Assembly (NCBI GenBank): GCA_900323505.1 | Contig: OOIN01000004.1 | Span: forward strand, 1,240,001-1,304,000 | Source: Ustilago trichophora | Taxonomy: Eukaryota; Basidiomycota; Ustilaginomycetes; Ustilaginales; Ustilaginaceae | Reading direction: 5' to 3' | Length of the DNA: 64,000 nt | Part shown: in pieces, positions 33,753-45,050 of the stretch | Layout: each line of letters begins with the position of its first letter | Numbering within the stretch: position 1 is the first letter of the stretch | Program-made: the position numbers and the translations under genes | Notes under the pieces: model-generated | What the model saw: only the letters and a program-made list of their open reading frames with translations | Database searches by the model: none | Told to the model about the DNA's origin: nothing

Positions 33753-34316
33753 CTCTCTCGAGTCTACGCCGCCCAACCTGCCATGCGTTCGCTAATCTGG
33801 CTCTCGGCGTTGTCATCGCGCTTCTGCCGTATAGGCACAAGCATAACCACAGGCACACGCGACACTCTGCACATCGAAGCCCGACCAATTGGCGCTTGAG
33901 TCAATGTAGCATTTGAAACGCTGCGTCCTATGCTGTGTCTTTGTTGTGCAACGATTTTGTGTTTTCAAAGGCTTTCATTCATTCGTTGAGGCGCGAGCGG
34001 TTGAAATGAAGATGTGCAAAGAGGCCTCGCACATCTCGTCTCGGTGTCAACCAGCGCGTGTGAGAAAAACGCCAAATCTCAGAACAAAAAAAAAACAAAA
34101 AAAAAACAAAAAAAGAAAAGAAAAAGAAAGAAAGGGAAGGGCGTCGGCGCCGAGGACCCTGCACCGAAGCCCGACGCTGAGGCTCAACATCTCTCGTACA
34201 ACCCTTCCTTAAGATCGGTACAACAGTCGGAAAAAATCGGCGATTGGCTACTCCACACGGACACTTTTTCTTCCCATTAAGGGTCCAGCCCCTAACCACA
34301 CCATCTCCCCCTACTT

Positions 34317-34362
34317 CTTCCCCTTCTTCTTCTTCTTCTTCTTCTTCTTCTTCTCTTTCTTC
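34317..34362 (+). repeat. CTT trinucleotide array in the DBR1 leader
   Basis: TTCTTC repeats about 75 bp before the DBR1 ATG, a pyrimidine tract that probably lies in the promoter or 5' UTR. Confidence 0.85.
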
Positions 34363-34437
34363 TTCGCCACAGCTTACCACTGCCTCTTGCGATCTAGCAA
34401 GGTTGTCCCTCCTGCCAAAAGGGTCTGCGGGTATACA

Positions 34438-36189
34438 ATGAAGCTCGCCATCCAAGGCTGCTCCCACGGCGAGCTCGACGCCATCTACGCCTCCCTTCTC
34501 CGCACCGAAGCCACCCAATCGCTCGCCATCGACGCCCTACTCCTCTGCGGCGACTTTCAAGCCATTCGAAACCACTCTGATCTACACGCCCTTGCAGTCC
34601 CTCAAAAGTATCGCCAATTGGGAGACTTCCACGCGTACTACTCTGGCCAAAAAGTCGCCCCAATCCTCACCCTCGTTATTGGCGGCAATCACGAAGCGAG
34701 CAACTACATGCACGAACTGTATCACGGCGGATGGTTGGCTCCCAACATCTACTTCCTTGGCGCAGCAGGTGTAGTCGAGCTCAATGGACTGGTGATTGCA
34801 GGGATATCAGGCATCTACAAGGAGCACGACTATCGAAAGGGACGCTTCGAAAAGCTGCCCTATGACGCAGGGACGATTAGAAGTTGCTACCATACAAGAG
34901 AGTTTGACGTGGTCCGACTCAAGGCGATGCAATCTAGCAGGCCGAATATTGTGCTCTCGCATGACTGGCCGAATACGATTGAGCAGTGGGGGAATACGCA
35001 AGGTTTGATACGGAAAAAGCCCTTTTTCAAGGATGAGATCGAGACGAGGACGTTGGGCTCGCCACCGCTGATGGAGCTGTTACAGTGTCTAAGACCGAGC
35101 TTTTGGTTTTCTGCTCATTTGCATGTCAAGTTCGCTGCACTGTACAATCATGATCAGCCTGCAACTTCGATTGCTCCAAATACGGCTGCGGACAATGCCA
35201 ACCCGGAAGCGATAGATATCGACCTCGAGTCCGACACTGATGAGCCGCAACCACCACAAGAACCAGCCGCAGTCGCAGTCCCATCTGCTTCTACCACCAA
35301 TGCCACCGCAAAGCACGACACCGATGGCAAGCATGGCACAACGCGCTTCCTCGCGCTCCACAAGTGTCTACCCAACACTCCCTTCCTGCAAATCATCGAC
35401 CACCCTTCACCCCACGATTCCGTCCTCGAGTCCCGCAAAGCGGCATTGCAATACCAACAACGTGTCCCACCCACGTTGCGATACAATAAGCGCTGGCTTG
35501 CCATCACCCGAGCCTTTCATCCCCATTTCTCCCTGGAGTATCGTCAAGGCCATCTTCCCGATCCTTTCGATCCCGAGTTCCTGTGCAAAATCGAGGAAGA
35601 GGAACGTTGGATCGATCAACATCTCTCCTCTTTAAATGGAGGCACGAAGAATAGCGGTAAACGGAAACAGGACGAACCAGAAGGTTCTCGACTTGCCACA
35701 CCCGAATCGACCCATGAGAAGGAGGAGGATGGCGATGGGGAATGGCTGGACGTGGCAAGAGTGCAGCAGTTTGTACGAACCGCTCCGGCACCCTTTGAAC
35801 AAGGGGGTTTGAATCAGGGCCTACCTAGCTGGTATACAAATCCTCAGACAGAAGCCTTTTGTCGGTTGGTAGGGATTGAGAATCAGATCAATCCGAGGCC
35901 GAAATTTCATCCCCCTCCAACGGCACAATATTCTGTGCCACAGCCGCCACACTTGAGACAGCCGCCGCCAGAGCACGGAGCAGGAAAAGCGCAAGGAATG
36001 CCAAGCGAAACAACAGAAGCAGATCCCAATGCTCTCGCAATTGACATGGATGATTTGGATAGCGAAAGCGAATGCGGCGAGGATCACACATCAGCAGAAC
36101 CATCACATGGGCACAAGCGAGATGATGGCATTCTGAGACTTTCCGACGAGGACGAATTGCATGCACGTTGGAAGGAAGGCACTGGCTAA
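34438..36189 (+). CDS. DBR1: RNA lariat debranching enzyme
   Basis: A 583-residue metallophosphoesterase that cleaves the 2'-5' bond of excised intron lariats. Motifs in order: IQGCSHGELD at the N-terminus, LLLCGDFQAIRN, IGGNHEASNYM, GISGIYKEHDYRKG, LSHDWP, and FSAHLHVKFAA, so every metal-binding block is present. The C-terminal DBR1 domain follows (RFLALHKCLPNTPFLQII and RYNKRWLAITRAFHP). Between the last catalytic block and this domain is an acidic insert, and the tail after residue about 440 is acidic and Pro-rich, making it longer than yeast Dbr1 (405 residues). The first motif usually reads GCCHGE and here reads GCSHGE. The ATG at 34438 places the enzyme start directly at the beta strand, as in other Dbr1; the open frame begins earlier at 34387 without an ATG that fits. 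Confidence 0.95.
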   Translation: MKLAIQGCSHGELDAIYASLLRTEATQSLAIDALLLCGDFQAIRNHSDLHALAVPQKYRQLGDFHAYYSGQKVAPILTLVIGGNHEASNYMHELYHGGWLAPNIYFLGAAGVVELNGLVIAGISGIYKEHDYRKGRFEKLPYDAGTIRSCYHTREFDVVRLKAMQSSRPNIVLSHDWPNTIEQWGNTQGLIRKKPFFKDEIETRTLGSPPLMELLQCLRPSFWFSAHLHVKFAALYNHDQPATSIAPNTAADNANPEAIDIDLESDTDEPQPPQEPAAVAVPSASTTNATAKHDTDGKHGTTRFLALHKCLPNTPFLQIIDHPSPHDSVLESRKAALQYQQRVPPTLRYNKRWLAITRAFHPHFSLEYRQGHLPDPFDPEFLCKIEEEERWIDQHLSSLNGGTKNSGKRKQDEPEGSRLATPESTHEKEEDGDGEWLDVARVQQFVRTAPAPFEQGGLNQGLPSWYTNPQTEAFCRLVGIENQINPRPKFHPPPTAQYSVPQPPHLRQPPPEHGAGKAQGMPSETTEADPNALAIDMDDLDSESECGEDHTSAEPSHGHKRDDGILRLSDEDELHARWKEGTG

Positions 36190-36462
36190 ATTCGAAAAGA
36201 AAAAAAAAAAAAAAAGAAAAAAAAAAGATGTTCTTCTTTCTTCTAATGATGAATGCCAGCCCATTCGTACGTTCATCTCGGTAGATTCCACCATTTTGCA
36301 ATCCCGTGAAGTTTTGACCAACCTTATACGCTCATGTGGCTCGATTGAGAATTCTACAGAGGTAGTTGATGATTATTATTTTTTTTGGGTTGCAAAGTGA
36401 AGTTCTACGATACAAATTTCTGAATCCAGAAGAGAATGAAGAAAGGGGGATGAGGGGGTGGT

Positions 36463-37773
36463 TTACACTCTTGCGTATCGCTGCAACAATGGTTCGACTT
36501 GTCTCAAGAGTACGTTGCTTCTCTGGGGAGCCGAAGCGTCGATGAATCTATAAAGCGTCCTTACGGGGTCCAGATGGATGGTATTGTTTGTTGGATGATT
36601 AAATTTGGATTGACCTCTAATTGCTACGTAAGCTAGGGTTGAGGATAAGTTTTTGGCGAGATGTATGGATTTTTTGAGGTTCAATTCTGCGGTTGAGGAT
36701 GAAGTTGAGGAGAGAACTTGTTGGGCCGAGATTGCTAGGAGGGAGATTAGGTTGTCGGTATGAGTGTAGATGGATGTGAGAAGGGGGTTGGTGGTTGAGT
36801 TGGGATGGTTGAGTTTGAAAGTTGTAATGTAGGCGTGGGTGATGTAAGAGAGTAAGAAGGGGTTTGGTGTGGGGGTTAGGGTAGCCAGGGTGCACATTCG
36901 ATCGATGATGCTGAGCTGAGCTCGGGCAAGGGGCATATCGAGTTCGTGTTTTGCCTGAATGGCTTCCGCTTTACCTCCCTCCTCAGCGCCAGCTTGACCT
37001 TCAACAGCCTCAGTCCCAGCTTCAGTAGCAGGAGCCACCATACCAAGCAGATCCACTTCCTGCACCGGCAATCCGGGCAACTCTACACTCTGCAAAATCT
37101 GCTCCCTGTTTCCCCTTGCCAACTTCCTAGCCAGACGTTTCTGGACATAGTACAATGCCTCTTGGTCGAATTCCAAGCCATACTTGTAACGATCCAAAAA
37201 GGCATTGAGTGCAATTTCGGGCAAACCGATCCGTCCAGCACGGGCAGCGAAAACCTTTCCACTTTCAACCCCAAGCGATCCAACTCGATCACGATACACT
37301 GAAGCCAATTCTAGAACCGAGTCGAGTTCGGATTGGTTGGATACATGCGCGGCAAGGTTACGGAAGCGAGAGAGAGAGGGAAATTGTCCGCGATCGATGG
37401 ATTCCCATGAAAGAGACGCTTGGTAGTCTTCGAGAGTTTTAGCGAACTCCGCTCGAGACATTGCCGGGCTGGAAGAAATGGAGCTAGTGGAAGAGGCCGA
37501 GGTGGTAGAAGAGACACCGCCAAAGAGATCATCCTCTTCTTCAATGGCAAATTCCTCATCGTTAAATTCTTCTTCGGCGGCGACAAAGGCGTCTTTCTTC
37601 TTGTTCTTCTTCTTCAGAGAGATGCCGGAAGTGGCGAAGCTCCTCAGAGATGCACTGGAAGTGGGTGCGATCGCGAAAGATACCGAGCGAGGAACAGCAA
37701 TGCGAGTGTTGGCGGTAGTTCCATTGCGAACGGCACTACGCAAAAGCGCCCTGGCCAAGTTCTGAGATCGCAT
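36463..37773 (-). CDS. Predicted mitochondrial protein of unknown function
   Basis: A 436-residue protein starting MRSQNLARALLRSAVRNG, which has the Arg/Ser/Ala-rich amphipathic character of a mitochondrial presequence and is followed by a Phe-Ala-Thr-Ser region (SLRSFATSGISLKKK) typical of a processing site. An acidic stretch follows (AAEEEFNDEEFAIEEEDD). The remainder is predicted alpha-helical and contains short hydrophobic helix repeats, suggesting a helical-repeat or scaffold protein such as a ribosomal or assembly factor. I do not recognise the family and found no catalytic motif. I chose the ATG at 37773 because it exposes the presequence; a longer frame to 37917 has a His-rich head. 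Nearby genes do not suggest a job. Confidence 0.7.
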   Translation of the reverse strand: MRSQNLARALLRSAVRNGTTANTRIAVPRSVSFAIAPTSSASLRSFATSGISLKKKNKKKDAFVAAEEEFNDEEFAIEEEDDLFGGVSSTTSASSTSSISSSPAMSRAEFAKTLEDYQASLSWESIDRGQFPSLSRFRNLAAHVSNQSELDSVLELASVYRDRVGSLGVESGKVFAARAGRIGLPEIALNAFLDRYKYGLEFDQEALYYVQKRLARKLARGNREQILQSVELPGLPVQEVDLLGMVAPATEAGTEAVEGQAGAEEGGKAEAIQAKHELDMPLARAQLSIIDRMCTLATLTPTPNPFLLSYITHAYITTFKLNHPNSTTNPLLTSIYTHTDNLISLLAISAQQVLSSTSSSTAELNLKKSIHLAKNLSSTLAYVAIRGQSKFNHPTNNTIHLDPVRTLYRFIDASAPQRSNVLLRQVEPLLQRYARV

Positions 37774-38375
37774 GGCGTTGAAAAATGTCCCACGGAAACA
37801 AGCGCGCGGATATATGTTGGGCGATATAGTGGATAGTGCGGTAAGAGCAGGTAGAGAGTAACAATGCGACCAATCGTGAGCGTCAATCGATCGATGATGA
37901 TGATGGTTCACAACCACTTTGGGAAAGAAAGCTTGACACTGACAGGAAGAAAATCACTTTCTTCTTGAGCTTCCGACTTTGGCCCTTCATCACGTGGATT
38001 TTCCATCCCATCTCCCGATTTCAAACCCAACATCTTTTCCGATTCCATCTCTAAAATCGACCCGCCCTGCCACACAAAACGAGAACAAAAGGCTAACACA
38101 AGAGATATACAGAACATAACCAGAACAACACTTCCATGATTGAGATATGAATGGCTAGACATACAGGAACGCTAGGGCTAGATATGTGGGATTGAGAATG
38201 GGCCAGGAAGCAAAAACGAGACTTGAAAAAAAGAAAGTGAGACGGTGAGAAGGAAAGAAAAAGGACAGTGAATAGGACAAGATGCTGGAGTGAAACATGA
38301 ACCGTCTTCCACTCTGGTAAGAGAGGTTTCAGGCTTTCTGCGAGGGGATTCAATAATGTCAAAAGATGGATCTGC
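37774..38375. other. Intergenic between two minus-strand genes
   Basis: Upstream region of the mitochondrial-type gene and 3' flank of glycogen synthase. Short frames only; no gene is supported. Confidence 0.6.
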
Positions 38376-40643
38376 TTAGTAGCCGTTGCCGTTGCCGTTG
38401 CCGTTGCCGTTTGGTGCACCACTGTGGTTGCTGAGCGCGGCATCGGCACGATCCAAGTCTGCACTCGAGAGGAATCTGCCACCGCCCAATCCTGGCGTGC
38501 TGGCTCCGCTCATGCTGCCTACGCTGGTACCTCTCTGTCTGCTCTTGATTACGAGCGGATACCTGTACGCCTCCTCCTCGTCGTCCGAGCCGTGCTGGCT
38601 CATGGTCTTCCAGAATTGCTGGTGACCCTTGTAATCCGACGTGCTCAGACCCTGAAGTTCCTCGGTGAGTGTGCCAAACTCTCCAGGTGTTCTTGCGCCC
38701 GTTCCGAACCTCGGCGAACCGGGCATCGAGAGCGGTGGAGGCATCTTTCCGTCACCGTGAATGTCGTCAAAGTAGCTCTCGATCGTGTCGTCCTCGTCAA
38801 AGCTGTCGGGGTATGCACGGCGGAGGGCGAGCTGGCGAGCTTTGGCATACTCGAGACCGAGCCTCTTCCAGTCGAGCAACTCGGAAAGACGCTCGGTGCG
38901 ATTACGCTGGTTGATACGCTGTCGGCGCGTCTTTTGGCTGAACTGGAACATTTGATCGGTCAACTGGTTGACCGAGTCTTCGACCGACTTCATGCGTCGA
39001 TCGACAATGTAGATTCCATAGTCTTCGCCGCGCTCGATGGTGTCTTCCATGAAACAGCCGAATCCGGACAGGTTGGTGGTGATCGAGGGAACACCCATGA
39101 CAGTGCACTCTGCGGGCGTGTAGCCCCATGGCTCGTAGTACGATGGGAAGACACCCAAATGGCAACCTCGGACAAACTCTTCGTAGTCGAGACCAAGGAT
39201 TGGGTTGTTGGCGTTGAGGAATTCGGGGTGGAAGATGACCTTGACACGGTCGCTGGTGCGGTTGAAAAGCTGAACGCGGCGAATCTGGTTGAGAATGGGA
39301 TCGTTGTCGTCGTCCTGCATGTTGTGCGTCACGACGGGGGGAAGCGAGTTTCGCTTGAGAGCAAAGATGCGCTTCTTGAGCGCAATCTTGTCTGCATCCG
39401 AGAGCAGCGTTGCTGGGTCAATGACATCGGAACCAGTCTCGCCCTGATAACGAGCCATCTTTTCGAAGAGACGCTCACCCACACGTGCCTGAATCTGCTC
39501 GACAGTGTCACGCAACTGCTTGGTTACGGCCTGACCCTTGAGCGCCTCGATGGTGTACGAGTTGGTGGCGGCAGGCATGATGATGAATGCAACCACAGTA
39601 GTCTTGGAGCCGCTCTTTTGCAGCTTATAGTTGAGACGTGCGAGTGACTCGATGAACATGTCGACACCCTTGTTGCGGTACTCGTATCGACCTGCGGTGA
39701 AGAAGTAGAGCGTGTTGTCGAGGTCAAAGTCGTAGTGGCCGTAGAAGTGGCCCTTGACGAACTCGTTGATCTTGGCCTTGGCCTGGGCGTGGAGGTTTTG
39801 GAATTCGTGCATTGCCGAAAACTTGACTACGTTCAAACCGTTGGGCAAAACACCGTCAGGCTTACGCTTGAGCAAATGCTCCGACTCGTAGGCGGTGATG
39901 TGACTGACTGTGGTGAACACGTCTGCGCAGTGAGCAGCGGCACGCTCGACACAGTAGCGGTGGTAGATACCACGTTTGCCCGCCTCGTGGTCGACGTCAA
40001 AGTACTGCAAGTTGTTGTAGAAATCGACACTGCCTGCACAGAGGTATCGGCCCAGCAAAGTGGCGTGAGTGGTGAAAATGGTGGTTACGTCAATGTGACG
40101 CTTCCTGCAAAGGGGGATGGCGAGACCAGCCTGCCATTCGTGGAAGTGGGCAATGATGGCACGCTTGCGCTCGCGGCTCGAGTACTCGCCGAGGAACCAT
40201 GCGACGAGGTAGCCGAAGACGAGAGTCTCGTTGGTCTCGTGATCGTGAGAAGGGGTTGGGATACCAGCCAGGTTCCAGAGATCGCCCTTCCACTCGTCCA
40301 TGCGATGGTACATGCTCGAGGTGTCGAAAAGCAGAACACGAGGGGCTCGCTCGATGAGCCAGCGACCATAGAGGAACTTGACACCAGCATCACGCATGCT
40401 GTCGAGCGTTTCCTTGAGCAAAGGATCTTCGGGCTCGAGCGCCTCGACCTCCATGGGAGCGCTCTTGTATGAAAGAGGACCGATGAGAGTGTAACGCTCG
40501 CCATATTCCTGGTGTGTGACGGGAGCCTTGGTCTTGATGACGGTGTAAATACCACCGACCTTGTTGGCAACTTCCCAGGCGCACTCGAAGAGGAGTGGGT
40601 TGTGGACGTCCCTCTTGGGAGCGGGAGACTGATGCGACGCCAT
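38376..40643 (-). CDS. GSY1: Glycogen synthase
   Basis: A 755-residue family GT3 enzyme that transfers glucose from UDP-glucose to the growing glycogen chain. The N-terminus has [22 protein letters not shown], a donor-site region with the conserved KVGGI. Further signatures are [49 protein letters not shown], and [19 protein letters not shown] with the catalytic Glu pair region, then [14 protein letters not shown]. The C-terminal tail is Ser-rich, as in yeast Gsy2 where phosphorylation inhibits the enzyme, and ends in an Asn-Gly repeat encoded by GCCGTT hexamers. The first true ATG is at 40643 ([12 protein letters not shown]); the longer frame to 40688 begins with a non-ATG codon. The length is close to the fungal norm. 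Confidence 0.97.
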   Translation of the reverse strand: MASHQSPAPKRDVHNPLLFECAWEVANKVGGIYTVIKTKAPVTHQEYGERYTLIGPLSYKSAPMEVEALEPEDPLLKETLDSMRDAGVKFLYGRWLIERAPRVLLFDTSSMYHRMDEWKGDLWNLAGIPTPSHDHETNETLVFGYLVAWFLGEYSSRERKRAIIAHFHEWQAGLAIPLCRKRHIDVTTIFTTHATLLGRYLCAGSVDFYNNLQYFDVDHEAGKRGIYHRYCVERAAAHCADVFTTVSHITAYESEHLLKRKPDGVLPNGLNVVKFSAMHEFQNLHAQAKAKINEFVKGHFYGHYDFDLDNTLYFFTAGRYEYRNKGVDMFIESLARLNYKLQKSGSKTTVVAFIIMPAATNSYTIEALKGQAVTKQLRDTVEQIQARVGERLFEKMARYQGETGSDVIDPATLLSDADKIALKKRIFALKRNSLPPVVTHNMQDDDNDPILNQIRRVQLFNRTSDRVKVIFHPEFLNANNPILGLDYEEFVRGCHLGVFPSYYEPWGYTPAECTVMGVPSITTNLSGFGCFMEDTIERGEDYGIYIVDRRMKSVEDSVNQLTDQMFQFSQKTRRQRINQRNRTERLSELLDWKRLGLEYAKARQLALRRAYPDSFDEDDTIESYFDDIHGDGKMPPPLSMPGSPRFGTGARTPGEFGTLTEELQGLSTSDYKGHQQFWKTMSQHGSDDEEEAYRYPLVIKSRQRGTSVGSMSGASTPGLGGGRFLSSADLDRADAALSNHSGAPNGNGNGNGNGY

Positions 40644-40729
40644 GCTTGGCGGCTTTGTTCTTCTCGATGAAGGGGATATTCGATCCAAGCCAGCCGAACA
40701 GATGATGTGACGATGGATAGAGGAAGAGG

Positions 40730-40768
40730 GGTGGTGGTGGTGGTGGTGGTGGTGGTGGTGGTGGTGGA
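40730..40768. repeat. GGT trinucleotide array
   Basis: Thirteen or so GGT units about 90 bp upstream of the glycogen synthase ATG, probably in its leader or promoter. Confidence 0.85.
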
Positions 40769-41742
40769 GGAAAAGAAAGGAACACGATTAGCGAGAGGGA
40801 CGGTGCGAAGAGATTGAGATGGGATGGGATGTGATATGGGAATTGGACAGGCGGAGAAAAGGAAATGCAGTGAGACAGAAGAACTGAATGAGACTGACTG
40901 GCTGCCTAGCAAGGGTGGCGACGGTCAGATCAGATCAAATCGAGCAAGGCCTCACGCTGTGTACAGTAACACTGGATCAGGCACCTTTTGCAACACAATG
41001 CTAAGCGAGCACACATACTGTACGAACCAAACTCTCTTGTGACAGAAGTTGGGGCGCCGAAGTTGCGACGAACGAGAGCAGTCCAGCCGGTCACACACAC
41101 ACACTCTCTCTGAGAAGCAAGCGGAGCGGAGAAAAGAGTTCAGCTGACAGACACACAGGGCAGAGAGAGTGTGTTTGTGTAAGTGGCGTGTGCAGATGTG
41201 CCGAAGAGGCGAGAGGTGATGATTGAGCGGGGCCACAATGCTCTCTCGCTTTCGAGAGTGGAGGAGCTCGAGCCAATGAGAAGCAGGGTCGAACGAGAAG
41301 AAAGTAGGCATTTGGTCAACGCATTCGGCTCTGGACGAGAGAATTAGGCATTTGCCAGACAAGTTGTGAGCGAGGGTCTGGAGCTCCCGTCCTGGTTACT
41401 GTATGCTTCTGGAGACTCCGCTTTGAGAACCAATCCAGAGTCACCGGCAACTGTTTCGCACTGCTATGCATAGAGAGAGAGAGAGAAAGAGAGAGAGAGT
41501 GGGGGAGTGGCTCGCGACAGTTGTAGAATCTGTCGTCGGTCGATCTCCAAGGCGCTGTAACGTGCAGCAGCAGGATGAGAATGGCTCGCAGCTTACATTT
41601 CCCTTGTCCAAAGCACACTCGTCTCGTGCCTGTTTTATTTTTCTCGTCTCTATTGTCTTTGATACCCTTTCTTCCCTTGCCCAATTCCGCCTCTCCTCTC
41701 TATCCTTGTCCCCCCGCACGGAGGATTTCATGGAGGGTCCCT

Positions 41743-41770
41743 TTCTCTCTCTCTCTCTCTCTCTCTCTTT
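41743..41770. repeat. CT dinucleotide run
   Basis: A perfect CT run in the glycogen synthase upstream region, matched by a GA run at about 41471-41500 in the opposite sense. Confidence 0.85.
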
Positions 41771-43370
41771 CTGACCCCTCGCTTGTGCTTGTGCCACCGA
41801 GCATCTCCACGTCGTCGTACAAAGTCACCATCTCAACGTTTGTGCAAGTACGATAATTTCAGTTCGAAACTCAAAGCACCAACTTTCCCCGTCAAAGAGT
41901 GAAACGGTAGCAACGTTGGGATTCCGTTTCCAAAAGAAACGATCGATTGATTGATTGATTGATTGCATTGATCAAGGGTCGATAGGTGAGAGAGATTCAA
42001 TGGTACCGCGCTTGGAAGAAGAGAGAGTTCGAAATTGAGCGGTTTTTTCTTTGCTTCTTTTTGACCCGTGTTCCGTTTGGTTGTTGGTCGGAGAACTCTC
42101 TCGCTGCTGCTAGAGAGCGAGAATAGAGAGAGGGCGTGGCGAGTTCGTGTCTCGCTAAAAAATGTGCCTTTTGCTTCTTCGGTCTCTGCCACCCTTTTGT
42201 GGTAACAGCCTTGGAAATTTTATTTTGAAGGCTTCGCGTCGCGAGTCGGTGTCTGCGATTAATCGATCAGCGCTCAGTTTCAAACCATCCCTTTAACCAA
42301 CGACAAACTTCATGGCTCGCTTCTCCATCTTGCTAGAGATTCTGATATTGCGAGTGGCTAGCATGATCTGACGATATTCACAACTCGTTCCCTTCTCTTT
42401 GATTGAGCTGGAAATGGGTTGTGGATGTGCACAGTGTGCAACGGGGTGCGTCGCTCTCGGTCGGACTATTTCAAAGTCTCCACACGACAGCGGCAGAACT
42501 GGATTTGCAAGGAGCCTGCAGTCTTTGTGCAGCCAAACCGAGAGAGAGAGAGAGTGGGGAATGCTCGTCTCCAATCAGGGATGCCTCTTCTTCTCCGCAT
42601 CGATTCCTCTTGTCAGCGCCGATCGTGTGCCAAGGCACGCAATGTACAGTATTGCATGTCCACATTACACGCCACACCGGCGAATTCCGAACATCAAACG
42701 GCCCTTGCTTCGGAGAGATTCCTGATGGGCACGCAACAGCGATGCTTTCACTGATATCAGTCAATCAGAGTTGGAGTAGGTGTGCGTCAGGCTTTGCGAG
42801 CAACCTCCCGTCGGTCGGTCACATGCTTTGATCCAGCCTGGACCCGTTTTGAATGAGACCCTGGACTCGACATCACATGGGCGGGGTTGTCCTTCGTCGA
42901 GTGCTAAAACATTGTAGGTTGGGTCACGCGTACTTCTACCATCTCGCCGACTCTGGACCGAAGCTGGCCCCTCCTTTATCCAACACTCTCCGGTCCGGCA
43001 ACGCATTACCTTTCGGAACAGCCGGACCCGAACGCTCGATTCGAAGCGGGTAAAATTTGTGACGACGACAGCAACAGCAACAACGACAGTACCAGAGCAG
43101 ATGGATTGATCAGATAAGTACAGATCGTAGAGTTCTGTGGTATTTTTTCTTGACCGGATTCGGGACTCAAGCCTAGGGTTGGAGATCTGTCTAATCGCAA
43201 ATTCGAAACTTGCAAGGGCAGGTGCAGCGCGTGGGATTAGTCGGAATCCATCCGATGGGCCAGAATTGCAACCATTGACCGGACCGAACGGGATCCATTT
43301 CTTGATGCCGTAAGAATGTCAGATCGCATTTTACCAAGAGCACGAGCCCGATTTTGAAGTTCTATACCCG

Positions 43371-43390
43371 ATGAGACAGATCTGTCTCAT
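43371..43390. repeat. Perfect 20-bp palindrome at the 3' end of the recombinase locus
   Basis: ATGAGACAGATCTGTCTCAT is exactly self-complementary and overlaps the stop codon of the zinc-finger segment (43387-43389). It could form a hairpin in the transcript or serve as a protein or recombinase site. Confidence 0.85.
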
Positions 43391-43845
43391 GATACGGTTT
43401 GGGCATCAATGACACCTTCTGATGCCTGCAATGTCCACCTACACGGGCTTGCATTGGCGTCTGCACTAACCAAGGGACATTCAAACGTTTTGACCTTGCG
43501 TTCTTCAGTGCATGTCAGCGTTGCCATTGTGCTCTTGCGATGGTTGTAAAGGTGCTCGTGAATGGCGGCAGCTTTGGCTGGGAACTCTGTGCCTTTGGAA
43601 ACGCATCTTGAATACGGACAAGCTTTGCCAGAAGCCACCTCGATGCACGCTTGCTCATACATTTCAATTGCCGGGCGGCGCACGCACTTTTTGGTGTGCT
43701 GTATGACAGCCCTGCGAGTGACATATTTGGTGTCAATTACATTGACAAGAGGTTTGTTGCACCATGCACTTGCCTTTGGTTGTTCTGACCAGAAGCTCGG
43801 CTGCACCATTGCGTGTGCCAACGTTGGATGACGACAGAGCCTCAT
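43387..43845 (-). CDS. DUF3435 recombinase, C2H2-type finger segment
   Basis: It contains KACPYSRC, then HEHLYNH, which has the C-x4-C and paired His spacing of a C2H2 finger, followed by FECPL and further Cys. C-terminal fingers are common in DUF3435 proteins. It overlaps the preceding segment by 113 nt in another frame. Confidence 0.55.
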   Translation of the reverse strand: MRLCRHPTLAHAMVQPSFWSEQPKASAWCNKPLVNVIDTKYVTRRAVIQHTKKCVRRPAIEMYEQACIEVASGKACPYSRCVSKGTEFPAKAAAIHEHLYNHRKSTMATLTCTEERKVKTFECPLVSADANASPCRWTLQASEGVIDAQTVS

Positions 43846-44953
43846 ACAGGGTTGAAATGTCCTCGTAACGAGAGGGTCGCTTCAGCACCACGTAGTCAGG
43901 CACAGGTAACGGGATCAAGGCTGCAAATTGCATGTGCAATGCGTACAAATGTTGGCGTAGATCCGGGGGAGATGGGAAGGGTCTTCCGGGTGAGTGTTGC
44001 TGCGATGAAGTTGATGGCCCTGCTGGTGGCAATGGGCCGGATGTGTGCAATGGACTGGATGAAGTAGATGACGGCAAGGGCCCTTCTGGCGGCAATGAGG
44101 TGGTTACCTCCAATGGTTGCGGTGGTGGCAACCAACTCGCATCAGCATCAGTGTCGTTGGAATGTTCCTGAAGCGACTCGACCATCTCCTCGAGAAGGGT
44201 GCTGCATCTTTGTGAAACCTTGGTATTGACAAATTCTTGCATCCAGCTTTGCTCTTCTGGTGTATCATTGTCTTCAGACTTGCCGTCATCATTGCTGCCA
44301 TCGTAACCTCCCAGGAAGAGTGGAGGCTCACCACCGGTTTGGCCAGCGTTGGCATCGTTGGTATCGCGGCCATCGCAGCCATCACAGCCATCATGGCCGT
44401 TGTTGCTCAATGCAACTGGAAGGTCTCCGACAGTTGCATCGTTGATGCGACCAGGTTCTTGATGTGCAGTAGTAGAAGCCGATTGATTTGCTCGTGATTC
44501 GGGCTGCAAATGACGCACAAGTGCCTGTGCAGCTGCCGCAGGTCCCTTGCCAAGGAGTGCACTGATGTTGTTCTGCTCCTCAGCCTGAAGCGCAAGTTCA
44601 TTGAGTTCCTTTCGTCGAAGGTTTGCTCGAACGTGAGAGAGACGCGAATGCGCCGATAGATACCCTTGCCAAAGTCTTTCCACCAGCGCCGCATCCTGAT
44701 TGCCAGAAGAGACGGCATCCTTGTACTTGGCATGAGCCTCCTCCTTTGCAATGCGAGCCTCTTGCACAATTGGAAGGTTTTCAAGCTTGTGCTTACCAGC
44801 TAGCGAGAGGGAGCCAGGCCCTTGCAGCTTGGCAGACGTCAGATGCCGAAGGCCATGTGCGACAATGAGTGAAGTTTCCTCACAACCCTTTGAGACCAAC
44901 CCTTGAACGTTGTCACCGGTGATGCCTCTTTGTAATTTTGCCTTTGTATTTTA
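43733..44953 (-). CDS. DUF3435 recombinase, post-catalytic helical segment
   Basis: A frame open from about 44953. It reads LIVAHGLRHLTSAKLQGPGSLS, followed by a charged helical region (KYKDAVSSGNQ to NLRRKELNELALQ), the usual layout after the DUF3435 active site, and then a low-complexity Pro/Ser region. It has a plausible splice link at each end but no ATG of its own with family support. Confidence 0.6.
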
Positions 44954-45050
44954 CTTCATTTTGCACGAGAAGTTCGACTTAGCTGTGGCCGAGTCAAGCT
45001 ATCTCCTTCCTTTGTAACCGTCATCTCTTTTCGGCACCGCAATCGATCCC

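Larger units (their letters stand above)
32610..34437. other. Divergent promoter region (SH3 scaffold / DBR1)
   Basis: 1.8 kb without a supported gene. It holds a T61 homopolymer, an A-rich stretch at about 34085-34120, a GGATGC run (33098-33120), and a CTT array (34317-34362) just before DBR1. Open frames here are mostly poly-Lys or poly-Phe products of the homopolymers. Confidence 0.65.
40644..43370. other. Long intergenic region upstream of glycogen synthase
   Basis: 2.7 kb with no supported gene. It contains a GGT array (40730-40768) just before glycogen synthase, GAGA and CTCT runs (41471-41500 and 41743-41770), a GATTGATT run (41943-41964), and TGTACAGTA words (40963 and 42642). The overlapping frames of 90-140 codons have no domain and show strong low-complexity character. 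Confidence 0.65.

Noticed and set aside
33610..33888. Poly-lysine protein from the minus strand of the T run
   Set aside because: A product of the homopolymer only.
38424..39647. 407-codon open frame on the plus strand opposite glycogen synthase
   Set aside because: It is antisense to a clearly conserved gene and lacks domains; long antisense frames arise from the biased third codon positions.
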